DNA of 61,369 nt, taken from positions 108,150 through 169,518 of the forward strand of contig SWDO01000001.1 of the NCBI GenBank assembly GCA_005116895.1. The letters run 5' to 3'. Both the position numbers and the translations under genes were made by a program. Every line of letters starts with the position of its first letter. Position 1 is the stretch's first letter. Under the pieces are notes generated by a model, which was not told the origin of the DNA, ran no database searches, and saw only the letters and a program-made list of their open reading frames with translations. Source of the DNA: Nitrospira sp. (GTDB lineage: Bacteria > Nitrospirota > Nitrospiria > Nitrospirales > Nitrospiraceae). Positions 1-9,300 of the stretch are shown here, one piece after another.

Positions 1-252
1 ACCGTCCGCGTCACGACGGAGATTCATCCGACCCAGGATGACGCACTCACCATCTTGATCCAGACGTTGCATGTTCAGGGTTACCGGCAGCTCAAAACTC
101 AACGAAGTTTTCGCGACGGGATCTACCTTGGTTCTCAGGAACTCTGGGTGGAATATCCGGATCCTCCACAAGCTGAGCCTGAGCAGTCTGGATTCTTTGA
201 TAAAATGAAGAATTGGTTCAGGCCACGTTCTGGGGATGGAGAGCGATCATGA
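1..252 (+). CDS. C-terminal part of an unidentified protein (cut by window edge)
   Basis: An open frame enters at base 1 with no start inside the window and ends at a TGA whose bases also form the ATG of the next gene (ATGA overlap at 249-252). The 83 visible residues contain a mixed alpha/beta stretch and end in a hydrophilic tail rich in Pro, Glu and Arg (FFDKMKNWFRPRSGDGERS). I do not recognise the family. The overlap suggests co-transcription and translational coupling with lipA. Nothing further can be said without the upstream part. Confidence 0.6.
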   Translation, partial: TVRVTTEIHPTQDDALTILIQTLHVQGYRQLKTQRSFRDGIYLGSQELWVEYPDPPQAEPEQSGFFDKMKNWFRPRSGDGERS

Positions 253-1163
253 GTTTTGTCCCATTGGACCAACTCCGCTCTTCAGCACCCGTCAGCCATC
301 AGCCATCAAGCATAGACCGACCTCGGCTCCCATCCTGGTTTAAGGTCAATGCGAAGACAGGATCAGACTATCTTGATATCAAACAGACGATGGAGCGGCT
401 CAAGCTCCACACGATCTGCGAAGAGGCTCGTTGTCCAAACCGGTGGGAATGTTGGAATGCCCGTACTGCGACGTTTTTGATCCTTGGCGATATCTGCACC
501 AGGCGGTGTCACTACTGTTCTGTCGAGACGGGAAGGCCGCTCGCAGTAGATGAGAAGGAACCAGGTCGTGTCGCGGAAGCGGTACGTGCTCTTGGTCTGC
601 GGCATGCTGTGATCACGTCGGTGAACCGTGACGAATTACCAGATGGTGGAGCGTGGGTCTTTGCGGAAACGATTAGACAGACCAGGCGGCTGAATCCAGC
701 CTGTTCGATTGAAGTGCTGATCCCGGATTTTGAGGGCAACGAAGCAGCACTTGCAACAGTCTGTGCTGAGAAGCCGGAGATCCTCAACCACAATATCGAA
801 ACCGTCCGGCGTCTCTTCCCATCGATCCGCCCGCAGGGGAAGTATCAGCGGTCGATCGACTTACTCGCCAGAGCGAAGCTGCTTGGGATGAAGACAAAGT
901 CCGGATTGATCCTGGGGATGGGGGAGACACTCGACGAAGCGAGAGAGGTCATGCGCGATCTCCGAGCGGTGGATTGCGATATGATCACCATTGGCCAATA
1001 TCTCCAACCGACCAGAGAGCATCTGCCCGTCGCCCGGTTCTACGATCCCTCTGAATTTGCGCTGCTGAAAGAAGAAGGGCTTGCGATGGGCTTCACTCAC
1101 GTCGAGTCAGGCCCGTTGGTTCGCAGTTCCTACCATGCTGAGCAACAGGTAGCTGGCGCATAG
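249..1163 (+). CDS. lipA: Lipoyl synthase LipA
   Basis: Radical-SAM enzyme that inserts two sulfurs into protein-bound octanoyl groups to make lipoate on 2-oxoacid dehydrogenase or glycine-cleavage carriers in the cytoplasm. The 304-residue protein shows both diagnostic iron-sulfur sites: the auxiliary cluster C-x4-C-x5-C (CEEARCPNRWEC) and the radical-SAM cluster C-x3-C-x2-C (CTRRCHYC). The conserved VNRDELPDGG block follows, and the family C-terminal RSSYHAEQ supplies the serine ligand of the auxiliary cluster. The ATG at 249 overlaps the stop of the preceding gene. An in-frame start at 213 would add 12 residues that look non-native. The next gene converges from the other strand. Confidence 0.96.
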   Translation: MSFVPLDQLRSSAPVSHQPSSIDRPRLPSWFKVNAKTGSDYLDIKQTMERLKLHTICEEARCPNRWECWNARTATFLILGDICTRRCHYCSVETGRPLAVDEKEPGRVAEAVRALGLRHAVITSVNRDELPDGGAWVFAETIRQTRRLNPACSIEVLIPDFEGNEAALATVCAEKPEILNHNIETVRRLFPSIRPQGKYQRSIDLLARAKLLGMKTKSGLILGMGETLDEAREVMRDLRAVDCDMITIGQYLQPTREHLPVARFYDPSEFALLKEEGLAMGFTHVESGPLVRSSYHAEQQVAGA

Positions 1164-1252
1164 TTGTGGCCGAGCTTCATCTACCTGGAAAACATTTCCG
1201 TTAGTATACTCATAGCCAAAGAAGCTGGCAAAGATCCAGTGGTCATTGTAAC

Positions 1253-2248
1253 TTACCTGCAGATAGCACCCTTGCATCGCAAGGTTTTAAAATCATAGAC
1301 ACTTGAGTGCCCTGGATCTCCCATTGGCATTGGGACGCCCTTAGGCACATAGAATGTTGCAAGATTCCCCCCATAGAGCCCAGCGGGATACACGAACTCC
1401 TTGAGTACAACAAACGCGTTATGCAGTGACGGTTGTCTGGGGCGCGGAGTACCCTTACCTGCAATAGGTGGTATGTCTGGCGTTGGGTTTGCCTCACTTA
1501 GCGCATTCACCCACGCTTCCGCATCTGCGCTGGTTGCTCTTCGGAGAAGGCCTCGCGTGACAGCATCTTCTAAACCGAGAGATCCTGCCAAGGGCGCACT
1601 CTTGTCCAGAAAGCTTTCTGGAGGTGTTTCTGGTGAGGTGACCAGCTTGATATCCTTGCCCAACGGATTACCTACAATGGCTTGTCCAGATTTCGCGAGA
1701 AATACTTGGTCGACGGGCCGTCCAAATAAACGCCTCGATATGGGATTCAGGCTGCCCAGGGTTTCCTCTGACACATAGAAATATCCGCATGGACCTTTAT
1801 TGTCATATGAGCTGATGAGGAGCGGTACATTCTTGGGTAGCCCTGCGACTACCTGACGGTGATATCCACTCGCTAATACGGCGAGAATTTTCGTTTCCGA
1901 GGACCATCCAATATTCCAAATAGTTGGCTCGTATGCACCCAATAAGAGGACAACCGGCCTTGATATAGAGTTTGCCACGACATCTATTTGTGTTGCTTGG
2001 TGCCCGCTCTGATCGATTTGGAAGTGAATCTCACGGCCAGTGTAAGAACCCGCTGCATAAATCATAAATTCCTGGGGAAGTTTCAGTTCTCCAAAGGAGC
2101 AGGTGCCAGCGCCGGAACCTTGTGGAACCTGCTTTTCTTTTGATTGTCCACGTAACTCAAAGGGAATCAGTTCTTCAGCTATTGCCACTGGTATGGAAGG
2201 TGCCAAAAGAAGACCGACTAGAGTTAAGGCAATTCTGCGAGACATCAT
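1253..2248 (-). CDS. Secreted protein of unknown function (331 aa)
   Basis: I do not recognise this family. The N-terminus is a clear Sec signal peptide (hydrophobic stretch IALTLVGLLLAPSIPVAIA, cleavage after AIA or nearby), so the mature protein should be periplasmic or exported. The mature part has mixed beta-rich character, a Pro-rich linker near residues 255-270 (PTPDIPPIAGKG) and four to five cysteines, including a C-terminal pair (RCKGAICR) that could form a disulfide. A Shine-Dalgarno GGAGG lies six bases before the ATG at 2248. It stands alone: lipA converges from the left and about 500 bp of mostly non-coding DNA lies upstream. Confidence 0.7.
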   Translation of the reverse strand: MMSRRIALTLVGLLLAPSIPVAIAEELIPFELRGQSKEKQVPQGSGAGTCSFGELKLPQEFMIYAAGSYTGREIHFQIDQSGHQATQIDVVANSISRPVVLLLGAYEPTIWNIGWSSETKILAVLASGYHRQVVAGLPKNVPLLISSYDNKGPCGYFYVSEETLGSLNPISRRLFGRPVDQVFLAKSGQAIVGNPLGKDIKLVTSPETPPESFLDKSAPLAGSLGLEDAVTRGLLRRATSADAEAWVNALSEANPTPDIPPIAGKGTPRPRQPSLHNAFVVLKEFVYPAGLYGGNLATFYVPKGVPMPMGDPGHSSVYDFKTLRCKGAICR

Positions 2249-2767
2249 CTCGAACCTCCATGTGTGCGGAGCCAGGTCTCATTCTTTGTTAGGAGCGTAC
2301 ATATTTTTTGACACAAGAGAGCAGTCAATCCAAGTTTTCGCTGAAATTCCGAAGCGGCTCCGATGTCGTGTCCATGCCAGCGCCGCCTTCCTGGAAGGGG
2401 GGTGGTCAAGGTGACCGTGCGAAATCCATACTCGCCCAGAAGTCAGTGGGGTCTGATCTTGTACTGTGCATTGTGAGAGTCGATATGGCTCCGAAGATAC
2501 GTGTCCCCAAAGCGAACTGGTTACTCGTTCTGTGGCGTCGAGCAGCTGACGTATTGATGCAGGATTCTGGCGATCAGGCTTTGATAGGGCAGATCTTCCT
2601 CGGCAGCTCGCCGCTTTAGCATTTCAAGGTCGGTCGCGTCTTTGCAACCCTACAGTTTGGTCGGAGTGCTGATGTCCGTGGTTCGCTCTCGAATGGTTGG
2701 GGTGTTACGGTGTCAACGGGTTTAGATCAATGGTGAAAGGTTTGACGGGAAGTCCGTGGGCGTTTGC
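2249..2767. other. Long non-coding stretch with an antitoxin relic
   Basis: About 520 bp separate the secreted-protein gene from brnA. The part next to 2249 is the leader of the reverse-strand secreted-protein gene. On the reverse strand 2521-2649 encodes a recognisable antitoxin C-terminus (listed separately). The rest, including 2290-2520, shows no reading frame I can credit. The phrase around 2448-2460 (ggggtctgatcttgtac) resembles short flanks often seen beside small transposase and toxin-antitoxin relics, which I give as an impression only. Confidence 0.45.
2521..2649 (-). pseudogene. Remnant of a CopG/BrnA-type antitoxin
   Basis: Reading the reverse strand from 2649 to the TAA at 2521 gives a short frame containing LEMLKRRAAEEDLPYQSLI followed by ARILHQYVS. 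This is the helix-turn-helix C-terminus typical of CopG-family antitoxins that partner BrnT toxins. The frame is closed upstream by a TAG at 2650-2652 and the expected N-terminal half is not visible. An internal ATG at 2622 would leave only about 34 residues. I read this as a decayed antitoxin next to the intact BrnTA pair. No toxin partner is seen. Confidence 0.6.
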
Positions 2768-3004
2768 TTAACTTGCCTTTTTCTGTTCCTCTTTCAGTCG
2801 CTCGGCGATCCACAGCTTGATTACTGATTGTCTCGTGACTCCAAGTCGGCTTGCCTGAGCGTCTAGTGAGTCGATGATCCAGCTAGGAAAATCGACGTTC
2901 ACTCGTCTCTGCTCATGCCCAGGACGGCGCGCTCTGGAGAGGTCAAGATGAGGTGTTACGTCTTTTCCTTCATCAAACATCTTCTCGAGATGCTTGGCTT
3001 TCAT
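2768..3004 (-). CDS. brnA: BrnA-type antitoxin
   Basis: Seventy-eight residues with a ribbon-helix-helix C-terminus: RRVNVDFPSWIIDSLDAQA supplies the DNA-binding strand and first helix, and RLGVTRQSVIKLWIAERL the second. In this family the N-terminal part wraps the BrnT toxin and the dimer represses its own promoter. The start lies inside the end of brnT (32-bp overlap), the usual toxin-first order of brnTA operons. A matching inverted repeat lies over the promoter upstream of brnT. The product should neutralise BrnT and autoregulate the pair. Confidence 0.85.
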   Translation of the reverse strand: MKAKHLEKMFDEGKDVTPHLDLSRARRPGHEQRRVNVDFPSWIIDSLDAQASRLGVTRQSVIKLWIAERLKEEQKKAS

Positions 3005-3257
3005 GGTAGAGCTCCCTTTCTTCTTCTCTGGCTCTTCGGACCGAAATCAACCGAATGCGTCCCGTCCGATAGGTGAAAAAGGCCGACCAGAGCTTTTGCT
3101 TGAGGGCCGCAATGAGCACGTACCGGGGTTCGTCTTCTGTTCGAGCTGGGATTTCGAGCCGGTCCTCGTCTTCCCACAGTTGTTGGGCCTCGATAAAATC
3201 AATTCCGTGTTTTCCACGGTTGGATTTGCTCTTTGCCTGATCGAACTCAAAATCCAT
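2973..3257 (-). CDS. brnT: BrnT-type ribonuclease toxin
   Basis: Ninety-four residues of the BrnT family, a RelE-like ribonuclease toxin of type II systems. The family opening is clear (MDFEFDQAK, then NRGKHGIDFIEAQQLW), as is the C-terminal core RIRLISVRRAREEERELYHE, whose Arg residues belong to the expected active-site set. The start at 3257 fits the family N-terminus exactly. The antitoxin gene begins 32 bp before its stop. A promoter with an overlapping palindrome sits directly upstream (3261-3297), leaving almost no leader. The pair looks intact and is likely functional. Confidence 0.88.
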   Translation of the reverse strand: MDFEFDQAKSKSNRGKHGIDFIEAQQLWEDEDRLEIPARTEDEPRYVLIAALKQKLWSAFFTYRTGRIRLISVRRAREEERELYHESQASREDV

Positions 3258-3260
3258 CCT

Positions 3261-3297
3261 GGTATAGAAAGTATACCCATAGGGAGTTGTTCGTCAA
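3261..3297 (-). promoter_or_regulatory. brnTA promoter with overlapping operator
   Basis: On the reverse strand TTGACG (3297-3292) and TATACT (3275-3270) are separated by 16 bases, a good sigma-70 arrangement. The -10 box lies inside the perfect inverted repeat GGTATA-CTTTC-TATACC (3277-3261), a natural BrnA operator because BrnA represses its own promoter. Transcription should begin near 3263-3264, only six or seven bases before the brnT ATG at 3257, so the message would be nearly leaderless. Confidence 0.7.
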
Positions 3298-3314
3298 TGC
3301 CGGAGGAGTCAACT

Positions 3315-4139
3315 TTAACCCTCGCAATCAGCAGTCGCAGTCCGCTTCCACCCTGAAAGCACACAGCGCTGTGCAATCAGCGGGGTGAATCGCGCAATGT
3401 CTTGAGCGATGTCGGTCATGAACCGATCGGCGAGGGACTGATCCTTGAAACATTCGTAGACGTCTTCGAGAAAGCCGCCACGAAGCAGCGGGTGATGGAG
3501 AAACTCATGTCCAGGGCCAGTCGCTACTTCAAGCGGATACTCCATGGCCTCAATCCGTTCAAGACCGAGTTCCTCAAACCATCTTTGTCCATCCTGGGCT
3601 GACGGACGTTCTTTCAGATAATCCTGGAATTGCTCTCGTTCCTTGATCAGCCCTTGATGGATCATCGTCTGATCCACCAGCTGCCACAGTGAATCGAACG
3701 TTCCATAGGAAGGAAAGGTCAGGACGAGCTGGCCTCCTGGGGCGAGCTGTTTCACCAAGCCTCGAACTGCTTCGGACCTATTGGGGCGAAAGAACATGAC
3801 GGAGAGATTGCCTGTGACGCGATCGAAGGTCGGTAGATCAGGAGGAAGGGAGCGCATGTCCATACATTCGAATCGGAGCCATGGTAATTGTGAGCCTTGA
3901 ATGGCTCTTGCACGAGCGACCTGACCGGCGCTCACATCGATGGCTAGTACTTCGCCGGAAGAGCCGACCTGCTCAGCGAGATAGAAGGCTGGAATGCCGT
4001 GACCGGATGCGACATCGAGGATTTTTAGACTGGGGCGAAGGTCTAGATGCTGAAGTAACGATTCCGCAAACGGTGTGGACCAATAATCATGTTTTGGAAG
4101 AGGCCAGCGAGGAGCAGGCGAAATATTCATGCTAGACAT
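3315..4139 (-). CDS. Class I SAM-dependent methyltransferase
   Basis: A 274-residue protein with a Rossmann-type methyltransferase fold. The SAM-binding motif I is ILDVASGHGIPAFYLA near residues 39-54. The acidic strand-2 residue lies in VLAIDVSAGQVARARA and motif III in DRVTGNLSVMFF. The chain fits the small-molecule methyltransferases annotated as UbiE/COQ5-like or methyltransferase domain 11, but the substrate is not visible. It starts with MSSMNIS, and an ATG three codons later is also possible. It is followed by a small membrane protein on the same strand and preceded by the brnTA promoter region. Confidence 0.75.
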   Translation of the reverse strand: MSSMNISPAPRWPLPKHDYWSTPFAESLLQHLDLRPSLKILDVASGHGIPAFYLAEQVGSSGEVLAIDVSAGQVARARAIQGSQLPWLRFECMDMRSLPPDLPTFDRVTGNLSVMFFRPNRSEAVRGLVKQLAPGGQLVLTFPSYGTFDSLWQLVDQTMIHQGLIKEREQFQDYLKERPSAQDGQRWFEELGLERIEAMEYPLEVATGPGHEFLHHPLLRGGFLEDVYECFKDQSLADRFMTDIAQDIARFTPLIAQRCVLSGWKRTATADCEG

Positions 4140-4157
4140 GAGGAATCATGCTTGGTC

Positions 4158-4373
4158 TCATACCCGCACAAAATACGGAATCGCCATCAACACCACTCCG
4201 ACAAAGACGAGCATGTAGACGTTCTCGATAAAGTAGGGAAAGATGCAGAGGGCCACTCCAATCCACAACGGGACAATGGCCTTTTGTCTTTTGCCATAGA
4301 TGGCAAAGCCGGTACCGATCGATCCGAAGATGATATCCCAGATCAGGGCTGCAGTATTCCCCAGCTCAAACAT
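4158..4373 (-). CDS. Small two-to-three-helix membrane protein
   Basis: Seventy-one residues, almost all hydrophobic: LIWDIIFGSIGTGFAIYG, then a short KRQK loop, AIVPLWIGVALCIFPYFI, then VYMLVFVGVVLMAIPYFV. This gives three closely spaced membrane segments in the inner membrane. Proteins of this shape with GKRQKAIVP and a terminal PYFVR recur in many bacteria, sometimes under the uninformative name amino acid transport protein. I assign no function. The ATG at 4373 lies 10 bases after the stop of pgm, so it is likely co-transcribed. A longer frame reaching 4517 runs into pgm and is unlikely. Confidence 0.7.
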   Translation of the reverse strand: MFELGNTAALIWDIIFGSIGTGFAIYGKRQKAIVPLWIGVALCIFPYFIENVYMLVFVGVVLMAIPYFVRV

Positions 4374-4383
4374 AGCTGGTTTC

Positions 4384-6030
4384 TCACTTGGCTGATGCCA
4401 GGGCCTTGGTGATGAGTGTCTGGGCTTCGACTTGTATCTGCTTGAGGTGGTCTTTTCCTCTGAAGCTCTCCGCATAGAGCTTGTACACATCTTCTGTTCC
4501 TGACGGTCTGGCGGCAAACCAGCCGTTTCCCGTCACGACTTTCAAGCCACCGATAGCCGCGCCGTTGCCTGGTGCCTTGGTGAGCATCCCCACGATTCGA
4601 TCGCCAGCCAGCTCTGTTGCCTTGACTTGATCCGGAGAAAGCTTGGACAGAATGGCTTTCTGCTCTGGCGTGGCAGGCGCATCGATCCGTTCATAGACCG
4701 GCTCGCCCAGTTCGTTCGTGAGGGCTCGGTACAACTCGGATGGGTCAAGGCCGGTCTTAGCCATCATTTCGGCAGCCAGCAGATCCATGATGATGCCGTC
4801 CTTATCAGTTGACCAGACTGTCCCATCACGTCGTAAGAACGACGCGCCGGCGCTTTCCTCTCCGCCAAAGCCAAGCGATCCATCGAGTAGACCGCTGACG
4901 AACCACTTGAAGCCAACCGGCACTTCCACCAGTTTCTGTTTCAGTCTAGCCGCGACTCGGTCGATCAAGCTGCTGCTGACTAAAGTCTTGCCAATCCCGG
5001 CGTAGGATTTCCAACCGGGACGACTGGCAAAGAGGTAGGCAATCGAGACGGCCAGGTAATGGTTCGGATTCATCAAGCCTGAACGAGTGACGATGCCGTG
5101 TCGATCATTGTCGGCATCATTGCCGAATGCCACGTCGAAGCGATCTTTTAAGGCGATTAGGTTCGCCATGGCATAGGGAGACGAACAGTCCATGCGGATT
5201 TTGCCGTCCCAATCCAGCGGCATAAATCGAAAGGTTGGATCGACGGCGGGATTCACAATCTCAACATTGAGCCCATAACGCTCAATAATTGGTTGCCAGT
5301 AGGCGACACCGGACCCGCCGAGCGGGTCGATCCCAAGCTTGAGCCCCGAGGCTTTGATGGTATCCATATCCACCACATTGCTCAGATCGTTCACGTAGGC
5401 CCTGATGTAGTCGTGCTGATGTGTGGTTGATGCCCGTCGGGCCTGTTCAATCGGAAGACGTGTCACTCCGTGGAGGTTGGCGGCTAGAAGGGCATTGGCT
5501 CGATCCTCGATCCACTTCGTGATCTGTGTATCGGCTGGGCCACCGTTCGGCGGGTTGTACTTGATCCCACCGTCTTCCGGGGGATTGTGCGATGGCGTGA
5601 TGATGATGCCATCGGCCAGACCGGAGGTTCGGCCTCGGTTGTAGGTGAGGATGGCATGAGAGATGACCGGGGTCGGTGTGAAGCCCTCGTCCTTGTCGAT
5701 CATGACCTCAACACCATTGGCCGAAAGGATCTCAAGGGCGGTTGCACATGCCGGCTCCGACAGTGCATGCGTGTCTTTCCCTAAATACAGCGGCCCCGTC
5801 GTGTGCTGCGCAGCCCGGTATTCGCAAACTGCCTGAGTGATCGCCACGATATGGTGTTCATTGAAGCTTCGTTTGAACGAAGAGCCACGATGCCCTGATG
5901 TACCAAATGACACGCGTTGTTCCCGAACAGATGGGTCAGGTGTCTCGGTCGAATAGGCAGAGAGGAGTTTTCCCACATCCACCAGAATTGAGGCCGGCGC
6001 TGGTTGTCCTGCATGGGAATGAATCGCCAT
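4384..6030 (-). CDS. pgm: Phosphoglucomutase, alpha-D-glucose-specific
   Basis: Interconverts glucose 1-phosphate and glucose 6-phosphate, linking glycogen or sugar-nucleotide synthesis to central metabolism in the cytosol. The 548 residues match the length of E. coli Pgm. Landmarks in order: N-terminal [17 protein letters not shown], the phosphoserine loop [11 protein letters not shown], the metal loop [10 protein letters not shown], the sugar-specificity loop [10 protein letters not shown] and the phosphate-binding C-terminal [12 protein letters not shown]. All catalytic blocks are intact. The small membrane-protein gene follows closely on the same strand. A 274-bp divergent spacer separates it from the AsmA-like gene. 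Confidence 0.96.
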   Translation of the reverse strand: MAIHSHAGQPAPASILVDVGKLLSAYSTETPDPSVREQRVSFGTSGHRGSSFKRSFNEHHIVAITQAVCEYRAAQHTTGPLYLGKDTHALSEPACATALEILSANGVEVMIDKDEGFTPTPVISHAILTYNRGRTSGLADGIIITPSHNPPEDGGIKYNPPNGGPADTQITKWIEDRANALLAANLHGVTRLPIEQARRASTTHQHDYIRAYVNDLSNVVDMDTIKASGLKLGIDPLGGSGVAYWQPIIERYGLNVEIVNPAVDPTFRFMPLDWDGKIRMDCSSPYAMANLIALKDRFDVAFGNDADNDRHGIVTRSGLMNPNHYLAVSIAYLFASRPGWKSYAGIGKTLVSSSLIDRVAARLKQKLVEVPVGFKWFVSGLLDGSLGFGGEESAGASFLRRDGTVWSTDKDGIIMDLLAAEMMAKTGLDPSELYRALTNELGEPVYERIDAPATPEQKAILSKLSPDQVKATELAGDRIVGMLTKAPGNGAAIGGLKVVTGNGWFAARPSGTEDVYKLYAESFRGKDHLKQIQVEAQTLITKALASAK

Positions 6031-6304
6031 AGGAGATGTGTAGTTCTAATGTCTGGTCGCTGTCAACTGTCGGAAGGCCACGTAAGCTAAAATCAGACCT
6101 CACTCTTGATCCGATCTCAAAAAGTGGTGTTTACCTCGGAGGATCTTTTCCGTCTTAAGTCTGGATGGCGATCGGACGTATGGTGTCCTGGAACGATGAA
6201 ATCTGAGTGGAGAAATCCCTTATAGAACGCTGACTTCATGGATTTTGAACGATTGATCCGGTAAGATACCGATAAGGACTTGTCCGTAATCTGAAGGGGG
6301 TGGT

Positions 6305-9300
6305 GTGTTCCGTCTTCGGCTTGCGCTTGTGATTGTACTCGCCTTCGCGGCGTTGGCCGTTACATTTCTCTCATTTTCGAGGGAGCTGACCGGCCAAGAC
6401 TATCTCAAAGAGTTTGTCTTGGAACAGCTCGAGGAGAGTCTGGGAAGAAAGATCGACGTGCATCGCGTCAAGTTTGTGATCTTCCCGAGTATTCGCGTGG
6501 AACTCACCGAGGTCAAGATTCATGATCCTCAATCAGAGCAGGTCGTCCTGACGGCTAAGCGTATTGATTTGGTTTTACGCCTCCTGCCACTCCTCAAAAA
6601 ACAAGTTGTCGGCAAGCGATTGTTGATCGAAGAGCCAACGCTGACGCTTCGGCGGAACGAACGCGGTCGATGGAATATCTCCGATGAGTTGAACGGGCCC
6701 GTGGATGTCGACCAGCACACGATGGACATGATGGCCCGGACGCTCATGATCAAAGAGGCGACGCTCGTCAACGGAACGATTACGGTTATCGATGCCGCCA
6801 GACCTGATGGCATTCGGTCTCTCAAGGCGGAGCATGTCGAGTGTAGGTTGCTGGTTCGGCCTGATCGTGGTTTCGCCGAAGTCCATGTGTCAGCAGCTCA
6901 TCAAGGAGAATCAGGCGTATCGGCAGTGTCACTGGACGGTGTGATGAAACGAGCAGAGCCCTCGGTGTCGTTGTCTGGTGAAGAGGTCGCTGAATCGGCC
7001 ACAGGATTTCAGTTGGAAGGACAGATCGACGCCGCTGATCTCAACATCCGGGACGCGGCTGACTTTCTTGGCCCCCGGCCGGTTTCTGAGCATCTTCAAG
7101 GGGCGTTGAATCTCAAGAGTACCGTTCGCGTGATGCCGGGTGTGTCTGGATATGACATGGTTCTCTCAGACATGACTGCGCATTTGAATAACATCACACT
7201 GAGAGGAAAGGCCAATCTGGCCGGCCTACTGACTCCTCAGCCGACGTTTGCCGTCACATTCAGCAGTTCTCTCGTTTCCCTCCCGCAGCTCCTGAAAACC
7301 ATTCCCCCAGACTGGATCCATACGCAGCTCCCAGCCCTCCTAGCTGATCGCCAGATCGACGGGAATGTGCAGGTGGTGGATGCCACGCTCACCGGGTCTG
7401 CCACGAGGGGTCCCCAACTTTCGACGATCGGAGAGTTTCATGTCAGCGAAGGTCGCGGCTTGATCGGTAATGATCGGATCGCCGCGAAAGACCTCGCGGC
7501 GGTGGTGGTGGTCGAGACTGGGCGTGTTCGCATTGCGAAGGTCACTGGCATGTATGGGGCGATGCAGATTACGGGTGGAAAGGCGGAGGTGTCGTTTCTC
7601 GACGCAGGCCCGTGGCTGGAATTGGAGATTACGGGAGAGATGGCGGCAGCGCGGCTCGTTGAGTTTCTGGCGAGGACCGTGAAAGCGGAGCGAGTCACGC
7701 AGTTGCTTGCCGGTATCCGCGACGCTGAAGGGACGGCGCAATCCGTATTTCGCCTCCTGGGACCGTTGAATCAGCCCGGTGGGATCACGTTTGCTGGTGG
7801 GGAGATCACTGTTCATCAAGGTAGTTTCACCCATGCGAATGTCCCGGAGCGTGTGACCGGGATGCAGGGAAGATTTGTCTTGGCTGATGGAGCCACACAG
7901 TTCGATCAAGTGACCGGACATCTTGGGGGAACCGCTGTGCAGGTTCACGGCACCGTAACTGGAGGACTCCAAAGCCAGTATCAGGATTTTGTTGTTCGTA
8001 CGCGCGGCGATGCGGCGCAGATGGTTCGGTTGTTTCATTCCTCTGTGATTGAACGGAGTGCATTCGAGGGGGTGGTCAGCTCAACGATTGCAGTCTCTGG
8101 TTCGACGGCGAGACCGCATATCCAAGGCTCCGTTGTGTTGGATGAGACCAAAGTCGCGTTCAGGGCGATTGCGAAACCTGTCGGTCCTCATGCCACTGTG
8201 GAGTTTGAAGGGGTGATGCCTCAGTCTAGCAGCATCAAGTTGCATCGCGTCGCGCTGGTTTTACCATCGGTGACCATTCCAGCTAAGGGAACCATGCAGT
8301 TCGGGAATGGCTTTCTGATCGATATGGCCGTGGCGACCGGTACGGTATCGGTATCTAGTCTTCCCGAATGGCTAGCCAAAGGTGGGCTTGAAGCGGGCAA
8401 TATCGAAGTCTCGCTTGATGTCAAAGGCAAGGAGCCGGATTGGAAGACCTGGCGGGTGACCGGATGGATGGGGCTGACGAACGGGCTGATGTTGGTGAAA
8501 GGGATTGATGGGCATCTGCAAGATTTCTATGCCCGCGTAAAGGTTGCCCGCAACGAGGTCGAATTCAAACAGCTGTCGTTTAAGATTCAAGGGAGTGACG
8601 TCGCCATAGAGGCCACGGTTCGAAATTGGGCGGCGAAGCCGATTGTTACCGGCAAGATCGAGTCCAACCAATTGGATTTGAGCCTGGTGATTCCAAAGGG
8701 GGAACGGACTCCGATCCGGGAGTTCCTCGAAACGTTGGCGGCGACTAGCCACGTCACTATGGCTGTGGCCGTGGCGCGTGGCCGATACAAGCATCTAAAA
8801 GTCGGTTCGCTTGCCGCTCGAATCAATATTCAGGACGGAATGCTTGATATCGATCGTCTTTCCGGAGAGTCCACCCATGGACACGTGGCCGGACGGCTCG
8901 TCGTGCAACTTCCCCCCAACGCACCGGCGGATTTTGACCTGTCATTCAGGGCTACCGGAGTAGAATTTGAAGACCTGTTGCGACTGACCAAAGCGCAGGT
9001 CCATAGCGCATCGGGAGAGATTCGCTTCAGCGGCGTTCTTCGCGGGCATGGGCGCAACCCGCATGGGGTCTATCCTTCATTGAACGGCAAAGTCGAGTTG
9101 TTGCTGGAAAATGGTCGCATCCTGAAAACGAATGAGCGGGCAGTCTGGAAGATCATTAGTCTGTTGAACCTCCCGGCTGTGTTACAAGGGAAGGTCGATC
9201 TTGAAAAGGAGGGGCTGCCATACAACAGAATTTCTTCTACCGTGGCCATTCAAGATGGGATGTTTCAGACGGAAAATCTGATCATCGACAGCCCAATTCT

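Noticed and set aside
2308..2619. A forward-strand gene in the gap before brnA
   Set aside because: Composition is unlike a protein, no ribosome site or family, and it lies opposite the antitoxin relic.
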